Source: Ignavibacteria bacterium UBA7675 (lineage in GTDB: Bacteria; Bacteroidota; Ignavibacteria; Kapaibacteriales; UB7675). From it: a stretch of 47,020 nt of DNA. The position numbers and the translations under genes are program-made. Below are positions 1 to 8,758 of the stretch, in pieces. Where the stretch lies: contig DLHF01000006.1 in assembly GCA_002483085.1 (NCBI GenBank), positions 1 to 47,020 of the forward strand, given 5' to 3'. The notes beneath the pieces were generated by a model, which saw nothing but the letters and a program-made list of their open reading frames with translations, did no database searches and was not told the DNA's origin. The first letter of the stretch is position 1. Each line of letters starts with the position of its first letter.

Positions 1-22
1 CTACAGAACGCATATGGACACC

Positions 23-1393
23 TTATCGCTCGCTGCTGATAAGTACTGCTCCCGTGCGGCCATGAGTACCAACCTGCATGCCACGACGTACCTTCCACGC
101 CTCAACTGCAAACGGAACAGCGAATAGCAATAACGGCACTATCGCCGATCTGTAGCGCGCTGCACCGACCTGCCCAGTAATGCCTGCAATGTACAAGACG
201 ATGGCAAATACAAGCGCCCTGATTGCAGTCGGACACCTGCCGCGAATGCCGAAATACACAAGAGAAAAAAGAAAACCGATATTGGCGGAAAACACTACTG
301 CGAGATAGAACAACACGCCCAATGGAAGCTGCCCTATGCGCTGCACTATACCGCCGTACCCGCCCTGCCCGCTAAATACGCGCAACAGGCTCGCCGATTT
401 GTCGGCAGGTAGGCTAAACAACGTGTACACATCGAAGCGACCCGGATCGAGAAACACATTGAGCACTCCCTGGGCGTGTAATATCGCATACTTGGCCGGG
501 TAGCGCCGCAGCCAAGCCATTGCTTCACGCTCTGTATATTCTACACGCTGGCCGTAGTCCTCGATAGTAGCAGCCCGTGCCTGCACTGCGTCGACCACAC
601 TATCGGCAAAAGTTACACCGTGCTCTCGCACAAGCAACGCATGGGTGTTGTAGCTGAGAAGATTGGTCTTTTTCATGCTCGAAAAATGGTAGTAGCTCGT
701 CCAGGCGTAGTTGCACGTGCACCAGCCAATAACAACCACGAGCGGAAGCACGCCGTAAAGAGCAATGCTCCATCTGCGCGCTTTCCACGCCAACACTGCG
801 CCGATAAGTAGCGCCGGAACCCACAGCAAAAAAAGCACAGGCTTGGTAAGCAAGCCAGCACACAACAACAGCGACGCCCAAAGCAGCGAACGGGAACGGC
901 GGTCGTAGTAGTACGATACACAGGCATAAAACATCCAGAACACCAATGCCTGGAAAACTATCTCGGCCATAAGAAAGTTTGCGTAGAATATCTGCACCGG
1001 CGATAAGAATACGGCCACTGCTATGACGCGATTGACCGATGGCGCAAAACCAAAACGCTCCTGCAACAGGATACTGATGCCGCTTAGTGTAGCAATGCTT
1101 ACGAACATCTGCGCCAGAAGCACTACGTAGTTGTTGGACCACGACTCGATAGCTGCGATAAAGAGAGGATAGACAGGCGGACGCCGACTTACAAAATCCG
1201 GATTCCACGGCAGATGAATATCGCCGCTGTAGTACACTCCGTCGGCAAGATTATGCGCTACGTGAAGATATTCTTCGGTGTCGCGAAGTGCTATTGCTCC
1301 TGTGTGAAGCGCTACTGCCAATCCTACCCCGTGCAGAAGAAATAAATACACGAGAAAGAGGCGATTCGACCGAAGCGAAAACCATGATTTCAT
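23..1393 (-). CDS. GT39/ArnT-like membrane glycosyltransferase
   Basis: A polytopic membrane protein of 456 residues from the chosen ATG at 1393. The open frame runs upstream to 1582, but that extension is Cys-rich, reads across the terminator-like hairpin at 1574-1606 and does not look like coding sequence. Near the N-terminus a first membrane segment is followed by a short extracytoplasmic loop with DTEEYLHVAHNLADG and then RRPPVYPLFIA. This is the usual layout of GT-C enzymes of the PMT/ArnT (GT39) type, where the acidic residue after the first helix is catalytic. About ten further hydrophobic segments follow, with a soluble loop near residues 240-310. Such enzymes transfer sugars from polyprenyl-phosphate donors to lipids or proteins on the periplasmic face. 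The acceptor cannot be told from sequence. No Shine-Dalgarno is visible before the start. It is separated from the next upstream gene by the terminator, so it is probably transcribed alone. Confidence 0.7.
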   Translation of the reverse strand: MKSWFSLRSNRLFLVYLFLLHGVGLAVALHTGAIALRDTEEYLHVAHNLADGVYYSGDIHLPWNPDFVSRRPPVYPLFIAAIESWSNNYVVLLAQMFVSIATLSGISILLQERFGFAPSVNRVIAVAVFLSPVQIFYANFLMAEIVFQALVFWMFYACVSYYYDRRSRSLLWASLLLCAGLLTKPVLFLLWVPALLIGAVLAWKARRWSIALYGVLPLVVVIGWCTCNYAWTSYYHFSSMKKTNLLSYNTHALLVREHGVTFADSVVDAVQARAATIEDYGQRVEYTEREAMAWLRRYPAKYAILHAQGVLNVFLDPGRFDVYTLFSLPADKSASLLRVFSGQGGYGGIVQRIGQLPLGVLFYLAVVFSANIGFLFSLVYFGIRGRCPTAIRALVFAIVLYIAGITGQVGAARYRSAIVPLLLFAVPFAVEAWKVRRGMQVGTHGRTGAVLISSER

Positions 1394-1573
1394 ACAGATG
1401 AATAATGAGCAATGGCAAGAACATAAAGGAGCAACTGTTGCAGCACACGCCCGCAACAGCGAAGAAAATACAAAGGTACAGTGAAACAGGAAAAGATGTG
1501 TTCGGTTGGTATCATTATTGCGCTGTTGTTCCCGCAGTGGTACGGCAAGATTTTCGCCACGTTCCGACATAAA

Positions 1574-1606
1574 AAAAGCCATCTACCGCACCGACAGATG
1601 GCTTTT
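1574..1606 (-). terminator. Rho-independent terminator after the GIN-domain gene
   Basis: A perfect 11-bp inverted repeat (AAAAGCCATCT at 1574-1584, AGATGGCTTTT at 1596-1606) encloses an 11-nt loop. The plus strand has seven A at 1571-1577, which is a T-run on the minus strand just after the stem. It lies 20 nt beyond the stop of the minus-strand gene 1626-2288, as expected for its terminator. Confidence 0.85.
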
Positions 1607-1625
1607 CACACTTGCAATAGTACTG

Positions 1626-2288
1626 TTATTTTTTCGAGATGGAACCTACGCCCGACACACTCTGGTTGACCACCGACGGATTCCCGTGGTAGGTGATATT
1701 CCCTACGCCCGATACATCGGCGCTGATCTCGTCGGAAGCAAACACTTCGGCATTTGACGCGCCAGATACATCAATCTTCACTTTTTTGGCCTGAAGTTCT
1801 TTTGTAATTACATCAGTCGCGCCCGATAGGTCGATAGTCAGCAAGCCTGTGCTGCCCCGCGCTTCCACGCTTCCCGCACCACTTACATCTACGGCAAATG
1901 CGTCGTTGCTTATATTTTCAACCATAATATCCGACGCCCCGGAAGAGGAGACCGAGCGAAGGTCGGGCATTGTGACAGTAACAATAATTTTCTTACTCTG
2001 GTTGATACTCCCTTCGTGCGAGACATACAGCGTACCGCTCTTCACTTCTGTTTTTATCATTGGCACAATGTTGTCGTCGCCGCTTATCACTACCGATGTT
2101 GTTTTACCACAGGCAACATTGAGCTCATAAGCACCGCTTATGTCGATAGCAGTAAAATCGCCGGTCTTCCGCTCTTCGGTTTTTTCGACACCGCTGCCGC
2201 GCACCGAACCATCAAACATAGACATACCATTACATCCACTGATAAAGAGTGAACAAATACAGACAAAAGCAGGAACAAGGTACTTCAT
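1626..2288 (-). CDS. GIN/DUF2807 domain lipoprotein
   Basis: A predicted lipoprotein of 220 residues from the ATG at 2288, preceded by an AGAGAGG Shine-Dalgarno. A signal peptide ends in the lipobox LFISGC, so the mature protein should be lipid-anchored at Cys19. The rest matches the DUF2807 (GIN, head and tail adhesin-like) family: FTAIDISGAYELNV opens the domain, and the strand repeat VDVSGAGS, IDLSGATD, IDVSGASN, ADVSGVGN recurs about every 18-25 residues, giving a right-handed beta-solenoid. The family is common in Bacteroidota envelopes and its molecular role is unknown. It may be co-transcribed with the DUF62 gene, whose stop lies 86 nt upstream, and it ends in a strong terminator. Confidence 0.85.
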   Translation of the reverse strand: MKYLVPAFVCICSLFISGCNGMSMFDGSVRGSGVEKTEERKTGDFTAIDISGAYELNVACGKTTSVVISGDDNIVPMIKTEVKSGTLYVSHEGSINQSKKIIVTVTMPDLRSVSSSGASDIMVENISNDAFAVDVSGAGSVEARGSTGLLTIDLSGATDVITKELQAKKVKIDVSGASNAEVFASDEISADVSGVGNITYHGNPSVVNQSVSGVGSISKK

Positions 2289-2374
2289 AGGACCTCTCTC
2301 TGGGAATCGGGAATATGAAAAAAAAAAGCAACGGCATGGTGGAACGGCAGGTATGGGCAAAAGTTACAACGCGT

Positions 2375-3205
2375 CTACCGACCTACAATTACACGCACAA
2401 CGGCTCCTGGCTTCAGCTTCCACGCCTGTGCTGCATTCCCTTTATTCACTCCTATTTCCAAGTATCCTGCGCTGCCGATATAGGCTACAATTTCTCCCTC
2501 TGCACTATCGGCGAAGGTGCGCGAAAGCCTGTGCACAACAAGATCGCCTGCGAGAATCTGCTCAACATCTTCGAGATGAGATGCCGCAATGTTCGTCATA
2601 ACATTGCCAAAATGATCTTCCCCGATGACAACGCCCCTCCATCCTTCCTGTGTGCAAACGGGGTCGATATCCGAAAGCTCTACGAGATCACTGACCGCCA
2701 CAGGGCTGCCGAGTTCGCGCAAAGGCACGCCCGCCGCCAGATGAGCTACAGCCGGGGCAAACACGTCCCGCCCATGAAATGTAGACGACACCACGGGCAA
2801 GCGCATCGCCGGGTTGTCGAGCTGCACGCATTCTACAGCGGGAGATGCGCGCAACACTAACGTAAGCAAGCCGTTGTCGGGCGCAACAAATATATAGTTC
2901 TCCGTGCGCACGGCCACAGCTTTTCGATGGGACCCCACACCGGGATCGACAACGCAGCAGAAGAGCGTCGACGCCGGAAAAAACGCATACGCAGAAGCGA
3001 GCTGCCAGCACGCGCCCGCAATATTCTGCGGCGCAATATCGTGGGTGAGATCAGCAATAACGCAACGAGGGGCAATGCCGAGGATTACACCCTTCATCGC
3101 CCCTACATAGATATCTTTTGTACCGAAATCAGTCATCAGCGCAACGACTGGCGGCTGCGTACTCACGTGGATGTTCTCCCTAACATTTTTGTCAAGCATA
3201 ACCAT
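2375..3205 (-). CDS. SAM hydroxide adenosyltransferase (DUF62 family)
   Basis: 276 residues, the usual length of the DUF62/SAM-dependent chlorinase-fluorinase-like family. The N-terminal domain has the family signature MTDFGTKDIYVGAMKG (residues 24-39) and CCVVDPGVGSHR, with FVAPDNGLL further on. The C-terminal beta-barrel domain carries GEDHFGNVMTNI. Most bacterial members use water or hydroxide to split S-adenosylmethionine into adenosine and L-methionine. Halogenase activity needs a specific insertion loop that I do not see. The start is ATG at 3205 with no strong Shine-Dalgarno; the ATG two codons later is equally possible. The enzyme should be cytoplasmic. Confidence 0.9.
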   Translation of the reverse strand: MVMLDKNVRENIHVSTQPPVVALMTDFGTKDIYVGAMKGVILGIAPRCVIADLTHDIAPQNIAGACWQLASAYAFFPASTLFCCVVDPGVGSHRKAVAVRTENYIFVAPDNGLLTLVLRASPAVECVQLDNPAMRLPVVSSTFHGRDVFAPAVAHLAAGVPLRELGSPVAVSDLVELSDIDPVCTQEGWRGVVIGEDHFGNVMTNIAASHLEDVEQILAGDLVVHRLSRTFADSAEGEIVAYIGSAGYLEIGVNKGNAAQAWKLKPGAVVRVIVGR

Positions 3206-3307
3206 TTTTGCTCTGCAACAGCTTCTCTGTTCCTACATGCTTGCACATGTTCGACCAATCTACTGGTCTACTATCGCATACAACCCTTGCTATTTCTATT
3301 GATCGCA

Positions 3308-3420
3308 GGCTCGTCTTCGCACTGTTCCTACGGTAAAAAATACGCGAACAACGGAAAGAAAACCACGAGGCAGATGTGCTGCGCGGTGCAGCGACCACTA
3401 TACGGACAGAGGCCGAAGCG
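3308..3420 (+). repeat. Dispersed intergenic repeat, copy A
   Basis: The core GTGCTGCGCGGTGCA lies at 3376-3390, preceded by CCACGAGGCAGAT and followed by a tail ending GGCCGAAGCG at 3420. Upstream, 3308-3348 holds the hairpin block (CTCGTCTTCGCACTGTTCC, TACGGTAAAAAATACGCGAA). This matches the block inside copies C and E but in the opposite orientation relative to the core. It lies entirely between genes. Confidence 0.75.
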
Positions 3421-3452
3421 CACACCTTACCACAGCAATACGCTGGCTTCTG

Positions 3453-3971
3453 CTACGGATAGAACCTCACGCCCACGGCGGCATCAAATGCAGAGCCAAA
3501 AGCGGGTGACACACCCACAAGCGGACCGAGCTCAAAGAAGATTTCCAGCGGCGTATTATTCGGCACAATATTCACACCAAAGATACCGCGAAAAGCAAAT
3601 CCCAAGTCGCTTCCTTCCCGAACAAAAAATTTATTTTTTCCTTCCTTATACCAAAAGCCCTTGCCTTCGCCAAAACCGAGAGCGACACCCGGCCCTGCAT
3701 ACAGCTTTACAACCGACGAATTAAACGCGTTGAAATGCCACAGATAATCGCCTCCAATACGCGGAGAGCCAAAGTAGGAAGCACCAATGCTCGCCGTAAT
3801 AGCATTTTCTCTATTCAGCCAGAACTTTACGGTACCTCCGGTGGGCTCACCGAGAATAATACCAAATCCAAAATCTTTGTTTCGCGGCCCTTGCGCCGAG
3901 AGCGAGACTGTGGCCAATAGCAGCAGCGATACGGCCATCGCCGCGCGGAAGATACACGTGAACTTCTTCAT
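3453..3971 (-). CDS. Secreted outer-membrane beta-barrel-like protein
   Basis: 172 residues from the ATG at 3971. The longer frame to 4049 would add residues that overlap the inverted repeat after the antiporter gene. An n-region MKKFTCIFR, a hydrophobic stretch AVSLLLLATVSLSA and a likely cleavage after SLSA or SLSAQ give a clear signal peptide. The mature part alternates polar and hydrophobic residues in short Gly- and aromatic-rich strands (VVKLYAGPGVALGFG, LEIFFELGPLVGV, AAVGVRFYP). It ends in an aromatic residue three positions from the C-terminus, as small outer-membrane barrels often do. I do not recognise a specific family. It lies downstream of the antiporter gene but is separated from it by a hairpin. 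Confidence 0.6.
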   Translation of the reverse strand: MKKFTCIFRAAMAVSLLLLATVSLSAQGPRNKDFGFGIILGEPTGGTVKFWLNRENAITASIGASYFGSPRIGGDYLWHFNAFNSSVVKLYAGPGVALGFGEGKGFWYKEGKNKFFVREGSDLGFAFRGIFGVNIVPNNTPLEIFFELGPLVGVSPAFGSAFDAAVGVRFYP

Positions 3972-4002
3972 AGTCTCAATGATCCAATTACAAAAGTTGA
4001 GA

Positions 4003-4056
4003 ATGTGCGTTGTTCCTTGAACTACCGTACTACCATAAGGTTGCCACAACGCACAT
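4003..4056 (-). terminator. Inverted repeat at the end of the antiporter gene
   Basis: An 11-bp perfect inverted repeat (ATGTGCGTTGT at 4003-4013 and ACAACGCACAT at 4046-4056) with a 32-nt loop starts two bases after the antiporter stop codon. On the minus strand the stem is followed by CTCAACTTTTG, a weak T-run. It may be a terminator or a 3' end stabiliser. Confidence 0.5.
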
Positions 4057-4057
4057 A

Positions 4058-7000
4058 TTAGCGGAATCTAATCCTCAACATTTCGCTTTCGCCCTGTGTG
4101 TACTGGAAGCGAACAGTATCGCCGAGCACGGCGCGCTGGCTGCGAAGCTGCTCCACAACACGAGGCAGCATAGAATCGCGGCGCGCGCGTTTTGGCAGCA
4201 GGATCGTACCCGACAAATTGCCAAAGCGGTCTATCACTTCGGCGGCGTTCATTCTGCCACCGGGGCCTGTTAGCTCAGTGAGTTCTATGCTATTACCGGA
4301 ATACTCTGAAGGAACCCACGACACTATTACTTCGCGCTCGCTAATACCGAGATTTTCGGCAATGCGACTGCGCAGCATAAGCGCAAGATTGCTGTCTACC
4401 TCATCAAACGCGAGATACTCCACAAGCACCTGTGGGGGAGCATTATGCGGGAACTGCACACTTGCTCCCAAGATATTGATGCCTACCAGATTGGGAACAG
4501 AGGCCACTGCTTTCTTTGCATCTCCGGCGAGATAGGACAGGCGCTGGCGAAATGTTTCTGGCTCTGCTCGTGTACTCGACAGAGCAGCCATCTTGCGCGC
4601 TGCACCGATATCGCCATAGCTCTGCACTAATGTGAGCTTTGTTGGAAAACCCAGCTCTTTTTCCACTGTATTCTCAAACTGTTCAATATCTGCATCGGTA
4701 TAGAACGTATTCGTAGCTACGCGAATCCGCGTTGCCACTAACCGATTGTTGAAATCGACATCCACCGACAGGATGGACGACCGAGAGTTTTGCTCGAATA
4801 TTTTTGAATGCCGCATGACGGCCTGCCGCACCTTGTAGCCCTGCGACACCTCGTTGATGGAGGTCACGAGTGGAATAAAAAGCACGAGTGAAAACACCAT
4901 AAGCACGACAAGTCGGGAGCGCACTGTGCCCGTTGTCTGGAGCAGCCGGGCAATATATTTTTTAGTAAGCAGCGCGCGCATAAACCCACCCGACAGCTCC
5001 CGCTGCTTCCATTCTTCCACAAAAGTAATAGCGCTGTGGCGGGTAACGCCAAAGGCGAGTAGAGTAAGCACAGAACTGATAAGCAGCGCCGTAATATGTG
5101 CGCTAAACGACAGCAAGCCACCACTGATGATCTGCATTGTACTGCTATCGGAACCGAGCCCATAGCCCACAATTGCAAGCGGTGGAAGTACGAGAAACGC
5201 AGCTATAGGCGCAATCGAAAATATCTCTAACGACCTGCCGCGCAGGATGGCTACAGGCAGAAGTACACCGACAATCAGAGCGAGAGCAAAATCGAGCACA
5301 GTAGGCTGCGTTTGCTGTGCAACCACCCCCGGCACACCAGCAAATGGTACTAGCAACGCCACGATAGCGCTTGTCAGCACTACGGCTGCACACGTAAGCA
5401 AGAACTTCAGAACGCTTTTCAGAAAGATGTAGATATCGCCGGTTGTCAGCGACACGCTGGCGGTATTGATCACTGCGGCTACTGGTGCAAAGAGCATACC
5501 AGCAAATATGATGATGGCGTTGTCCATCACAATGCCGAGCGCGGCAACAGCAGCAGCACCAAATGTTTGCAGCCAGTAGAGCAGGTCAAAAATGCCTGTG
5601 CTCCGCACTGCAAAATGGTCGAGTTCTCTAAATCTGAACTCGCTGATAAACAGCCATGCTACAAGCCTCTCGCGAAACGTGCGAGGGTCCTCTGGCTCGC
5701 TGGGCTGCCGGATATCGGCTTTACTCTCTGCAATTAGCTCCTCCTCTTGCTCTACTTCGGCTGTTGTAGGCATCGCCATATGGGCATTGCTTGAATCGGC
5801 GTCCGTGGCCGTTTCGCCCTCTTCGGAGGCTTCGCTGCTCTCCTGCACAGGCAGCAGTGTTTTGCGTGCTGCTACGGCTACCATACCCGTCATAGAAAGG
5901 CTGGTAAGACCAATAACCGCGAGAGCGTACATCGGGAACAGTTCAGTACTGGGCACTGCGGCGTTAATTGGCGCAAAGGCCATCGCTGCGGTTGCAAGAC
6001 CACGTGGAGCCATCGCGTGCACGGTAAGCCGCTCTCCCGGCGAATATTCTTTTTTATTAAGTGTGAGAAATGTCTGTGCACCTACAAACCGCGCCAGCAA
6101 GCAAGCCCCTACAATGACCGCAATGTGGAGACCCACAGTAGATGTAAGAGTATCAAACGAGAACAGCAGACCGAGAAACACAAAAAAGAACGTGCGCACG
6201 AGAAAGGAGAGTTCGATAGTGATATTGTGCACAAATGCGTCGAGGGCGTATTTTGCAGCGTCAACTCTGATGCCGAGCAGTTTGTGCAATGGCCCGCGAA
6301 AGCGCTGAGCAATGGTGCCCATATTTGCCAAGACAACACCAAAGAAAAGCACGGCAATAGCACCACTGCCCTTGAAATGCTCCACGATAAAATACAGCAG
6401 AAACAGGAACCCAAGCGTGAGCATATAAGAAAGCGATTCACCGCTTAGGCTGGCGATAAACCGCGCCCAGACTACTCCCATAACAACCGCAATGCCGATG
6501 GCCACGGTGAAGGACTGTACGATGTCGACAACAATACCTACGGGATCGGCAGACTGCGTCTGGAAAATACCGATACAGATAACAACTGCCACGATAATAA
6601 GTACGTCGGCAAGCGCAGGCTCAAGGCTGAGCAGTGTCTTTACATGATTGCGAACATTGAGCTTGGAGACAACGGGAATAATAATCGCCGGGCTGGTACC
6701 TCCCACAATCGCACCGAGCATAAGCGACTGTAGCAGTGGAAGCCCAATAACAAGGCTCCCAATAGCAGTCACCGCCACAAACGTAAGGAGAAATACGAGA
6801 ATGGTAAGCAAAATGGCTTTGCCGAACTGCCGAACAACTGTTTCTATCTCTAGATCAAGGCCGCCTTCAAAGAGAATGATGATAAGCGCAACAGTACCAA
6901 AGTAGGGCGCAAAGTCGAACAATAGATCGCTTTGCACAATGTGAAACACTGGCCCCAGCAGAATACCTATCACCATCAGCAGCAGTACCGACGGGATTTT

Positions 7001-7081
7001 GGCAAACCGGAACAGGAGATTACCGAGAAAGCCTGCAACAATTATCCCGCCTACCATCACAAAGAACATTTCAGGATGCAT
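4058..7081 (-). CDS. CPA-type Na+/H+ antiporter fused to a DUF389 domain
   Basis: A 1007-residue inner-membrane protein from the ATG at 7081. A TTG at 7096 opens the frame earlier, but the Shine-Dalgarno GGGAGG lies between the two, which fixes the ATG. Residues from about 5 to 415 form a CPA cation/proton antiporter module of 11-13 membrane segments (LLLMVIGILLGPVF, LIIILFEGGLDLE, ALADVLIIVAVVI, MAPRGLATAAMAFA). A strongly acidic linker of about 60 residues follows. Then comes a second membrane module, roughly 490-790, that resembles DUF389 (GIVMDNAIIIFAGMLFAPV, IVGVLLPVAILRGRSLE), and a soluble C-terminal region to the end. DUF389 proteins are usually separate and of unknown function. Here the fusion suggests a linked role in ion homeostasis. 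It stands in its own transcription unit. Confidence 0.85.
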   Translation of the reverse strand: MHPEMFFVMVGGIIVAGFLGNLLFRFAKIPSVLLLMVIGILLGPVFHIVQSDLLFDFAPYFGTVALIIILFEGGLDLEIETVVRQFGKAILLTILVFLLTFVAVTAIGSLVIGLPLLQSLMLGAIVGGTSPAIIIPVVSKLNVRNHVKTLLSLEPALADVLIIVAVVICIGIFQTQSADPVGIVVDIVQSFTVAIGIAVVMGVVWARFIASLSGESLSYMLTLGFLFLLYFIVEHFKGSGAIAVLFFGVVLANMGTIAQRFRGPLHKLLGIRVDAAKYALDAFVHNITIELSFLVRTFFFVFLGLLFSFDTLTSTVGLHIAVIVGACLLARFVGAQTFLTLNKKEYSPGERLTVHAMAPRGLATAAMAFAPINAAVPSTELFPMYALAVIGLTSLSMTGMVAVAARKTLLPVQESSEASEEGETATDADSSNAHMAMPTTAEVEQEEELIAESKADIRQPSEPEDPRTFRERLVAWLFISEFRFRELDHFAVRSTGIFDLLYWLQTFGAAAVAALGIVMDNAIIIFAGMLFAPVAAVINTASVSLTTGDIYIFLKSVLKFLLTCAAVVLTSAIVALLVPFAGVPGVVAQQTQPTVLDFALALIVGVLLPVAILRGRSLEIFSIAPIAAFLVLPPLAIVGYGLGSDSSTMQIISGGLLSFSAHITALLISSVLTLLAFGVTRHSAITFVEEWKQRELSGGFMRALLTKKYIARLLQTTGTVRSRLVVLMVFSLVLFIPLVTSINEVSQGYKVRQAVMRHSKIFEQNSRSSILSVDVDFNNRLVATRIRVATNTFYTDADIEQFENTVEKELGFPTKLTLVQSYGDIGAARKMAALSSTRAEPETFRQRLSYLAGDAKKAVASVPNLVGINILGASVQFPHNAPPQVLVEYLAFDEVDSNLALMLRSRIAENLGISEREVIVSWVPSEYSGNSIELTELTGPGGRMNAAEVIDRFGNLSGTILLPKRARRDSMLPRVVEQLRSQRAVLGDTVRFQYTQGESEMLRIRFR

Positions 7082-7160
7082 AATCCTCCCTATCAAATCA
7101 ATATAAAGTTGTCTGAAGTTTGCAGTATGTGCGCCGTTACTGGCACCCCAAGCTACTTCA

Positions 7161-7295
7161 TCCGCGCATTGTTCTTACGAAAACCACAGTACTATACCGC
7201 ATACTGCCAGAACAATACGCGAACGACGGGCAGAACTACCACGCGGCAGTTGTGCTGCGCGGTGCGGAGGCCAAGCGCAAGAGCAGAGACTGAAC
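7161..7295 (+). repeat. Dispersed intergenic repeat, copy B
   Basis: The core GTGCTGCGCGGTGCG is at 7252-7266, preceded by ACGCGGCAGTT and followed by GAGCAGAGACTGAAC at 7281-7295. The stretch AATACGCGAACGACGG (7214-7229) matches copy A closely. A degenerate hairpin block (GCGCATTGTTCTTACG) starts near 7164. The copy fills most of the 350-bp gap 7082-7431 in front of the antiporter gene. No gene was seen in that gap. Confidence 0.7.
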
Positions 7296-7305
7296 TTTAA
7301 ATAAC

Positions 7306-7320
7306 CTCTATGGCATAGAG
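7306..7320. promoter_or_regulatory. Perfect 15-bp palindrome, possible operator
   Basis: CTCTATGGCATAGAG is a perfect 7-1-7 inverted repeat in the gap between the end of the GT2 gene (7432) and the antiporter start (7081). It is too short for a terminator and has no T-run. A dimeric repressor site upstream of the antiporter is possible, but it lies 225 bp from the start codon. Confidence 0.3.
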
Positions 7321-7431
7321 CTGTGCTCAGCGGCTGGTTCTACAGCATGGCGCTTGCTACAGACAGCCCTCAATTTAACAGAAGCAGCCAATAATCAAAA
7401 ATACAACACGTGCAATGCTGCGGCAAGGCTG

Positions 7432-8553
7432 CTACCGGAAGGTCTGGCCTTTCCAGACCACAGAGCGCTTGAGCAAGAAAAAGGGAATGACAAGCTCAAT
7501 AAGCATAAGGAAGGGAACGGCAATTGGAAAGTACAACTGCAGGCTGCTTACGCGGAGAATGCGAAGTGAAGGCAAAATAACGAGGAAATCCAGAAAGATA
7601 CGCCCGGCGAGGAGAATTGCCAGCCACTGCCATTGCCCTGCCACTATGGCCGTAGCCATTGCCAGCCAGAGCGAAGCAGAAGATATCACGAAAATCGCGG
7701 CGCGCCAGCCTAAAGCCTGACCGCCCTTTGTCCAGCGCTGATGCTGGCGAACAAACGAACTAAAGCTCTTCACAGGAAGAGTAACCACGCGCCCCGCATA
7801 GCTACATGGATAGCGAATGCTCCACGTGGTAGCAGCTACAGCCTGAAGCAAAGCGAGGTCTTCTGTAACAGAAAACTGTATCGAGCGATAGCCACCGAGC
7901 TCGTCGTACACACTGCGACGCATGGAAAGATTATTGCCAAAGCAGCCCAATGGCTGGCGTAGCCCTACCCCCGCACTCGCCAATGTGTGGTTGAATATCC
8001 ATTCGAGCGCCTGAAATTTCTCGAACAAGCTACGGCCTTCGATCACAGTGAACGACGGTACCAGCCCGGTGCGCGGATCGCTAAACAGCCCTGCAATAGT
8101 CTGTATCCAGCCGGGCTCCACGATACAATCGGCATCGGTCATCATCACCACTTCCCCTCGCGACACAGCTATGCCCTGATCGAGCGCGCGCGGCTTGCCT
8201 CGCAGCACTTCATCGGGAGCTGCTTCGACGGTATTGTGCACGATAAGCGATGGGAATTCGCGGCAGAGCTCCGCAAGGATTGCTCCAGTGCGGTCGGTCG
8301 AGCGGTCGTTGACTACCACGACCTCGTATGTTCCGGCATAGGTGTTGGCCATTACCGAACGCACGCACTGCTCGATATTATGCTCTTCGTTGCGCGCGGG
8401 AATAACAACTGATACAGTGGGCATGCTTGCCGACGGCAGCGAGCGACGGCTCCGGCTGCGCTCCAGAAAAGCCCCGTAGCCAAAGAGAAGGCTACGCACG
8501 ATATAAATAATAATAGCTGTTGAAAAAATTGTCTGCACAAGATCCTGGCTCAT
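7432..8553 (-). CDS. Processive family 2 glycosyltransferase
   Basis: 373 residues, start ATG at 8553. One N-terminal membrane segment (residues 9-25) is followed by a GT-A domain with VSVVIPARNEEHNIEQC, VVVVNDRSTDRTGAI, the metal-binding MMTDADCIVEPGW, then SVTEDLALL and the QHQRW form of the QxxRW motif. Two C-terminal hydrophobic regions end the protein. This set of motifs (two Asp sites, TED, QxxRW) belongs to processive or membrane-bound GT2 enzymes such as those that make ceramide-linked or polysaccharide glycans. The product is not predictable. A TAAGTTTG box at 8602-8595 could serve as its promoter. Confidence 0.88.
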   Translation of the reverse strand: MSQDLVQTIFSTAIIIYIVRSLLFGYGAFLERSRSRRSLPSASMPTVSVVIPARNEEHNIEQCVRSVMANTYAGTYEVVVVNDRSTDRTGAILAELCREFPSLIVHNTVEAAPDEVLRGKPRALDQGIAVSRGEVVMMTDADCIVEPGWIQTIAGLFSDPRTGLVPSFTVIEGRSLFEKFQALEWIFNHTLASAGVGLRQPLGCFGNNLSMRRSVYDELGGYRSIQFSVTEDLALLQAVAATTWSIRYPCSYAGRVVTLPVKSFSSFVRQHQRWTKGGQALGWRAAIFVISSASLWLAMATAIVAGQWQWLAILLAGRIFLDFLVILPSLRILRVSSLQLYFPIAVPFLMLIELVIPFFLLKRSVVWKGQTFR

Positions 8554-8594
8554 TACGTATCACCGGTAAAACAGCATGGGTAGTACACTGCGCG

Positions 8595-8602
8595 CAAACT
8601 TA
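8595..8602 (-). promoter_or_regulatory. Possible Bacteroidetes-type -7 box of the GT2 gene
   Basis: Read on the minus strand, TAAGTTTG matches the TAnnTTTG -7 consensus of Bacteroidetes sigma factors. It would place the transcript start about 35 nt before the ATG at 8553. No good TTTG is seen 19-21 nt upstream, so support is partial. Confidence 0.3.
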
Positions 8603-8758
8603 CTAAAATGCCAACTGCCGACTTGCATGTAGGCGTAAAAAATTTTCGTAATCATCCAACAAACCCTTTTGTTCTCCGTCTTCCCCGTCCTGCTCGAATT
8701 ACATATGGGCTGTTTTATGCAGCATGAAGGTCTTACGCATTACTATCGGGTCAAGAAG

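Noticed and set aside
8669..8758. The longer MATE N-terminus from the TTG at 8669
   Set aside because: TTG is a rare start and the added residues lie before the conserved domain. The ATG at 8759 is preferred, though this remains unsure.
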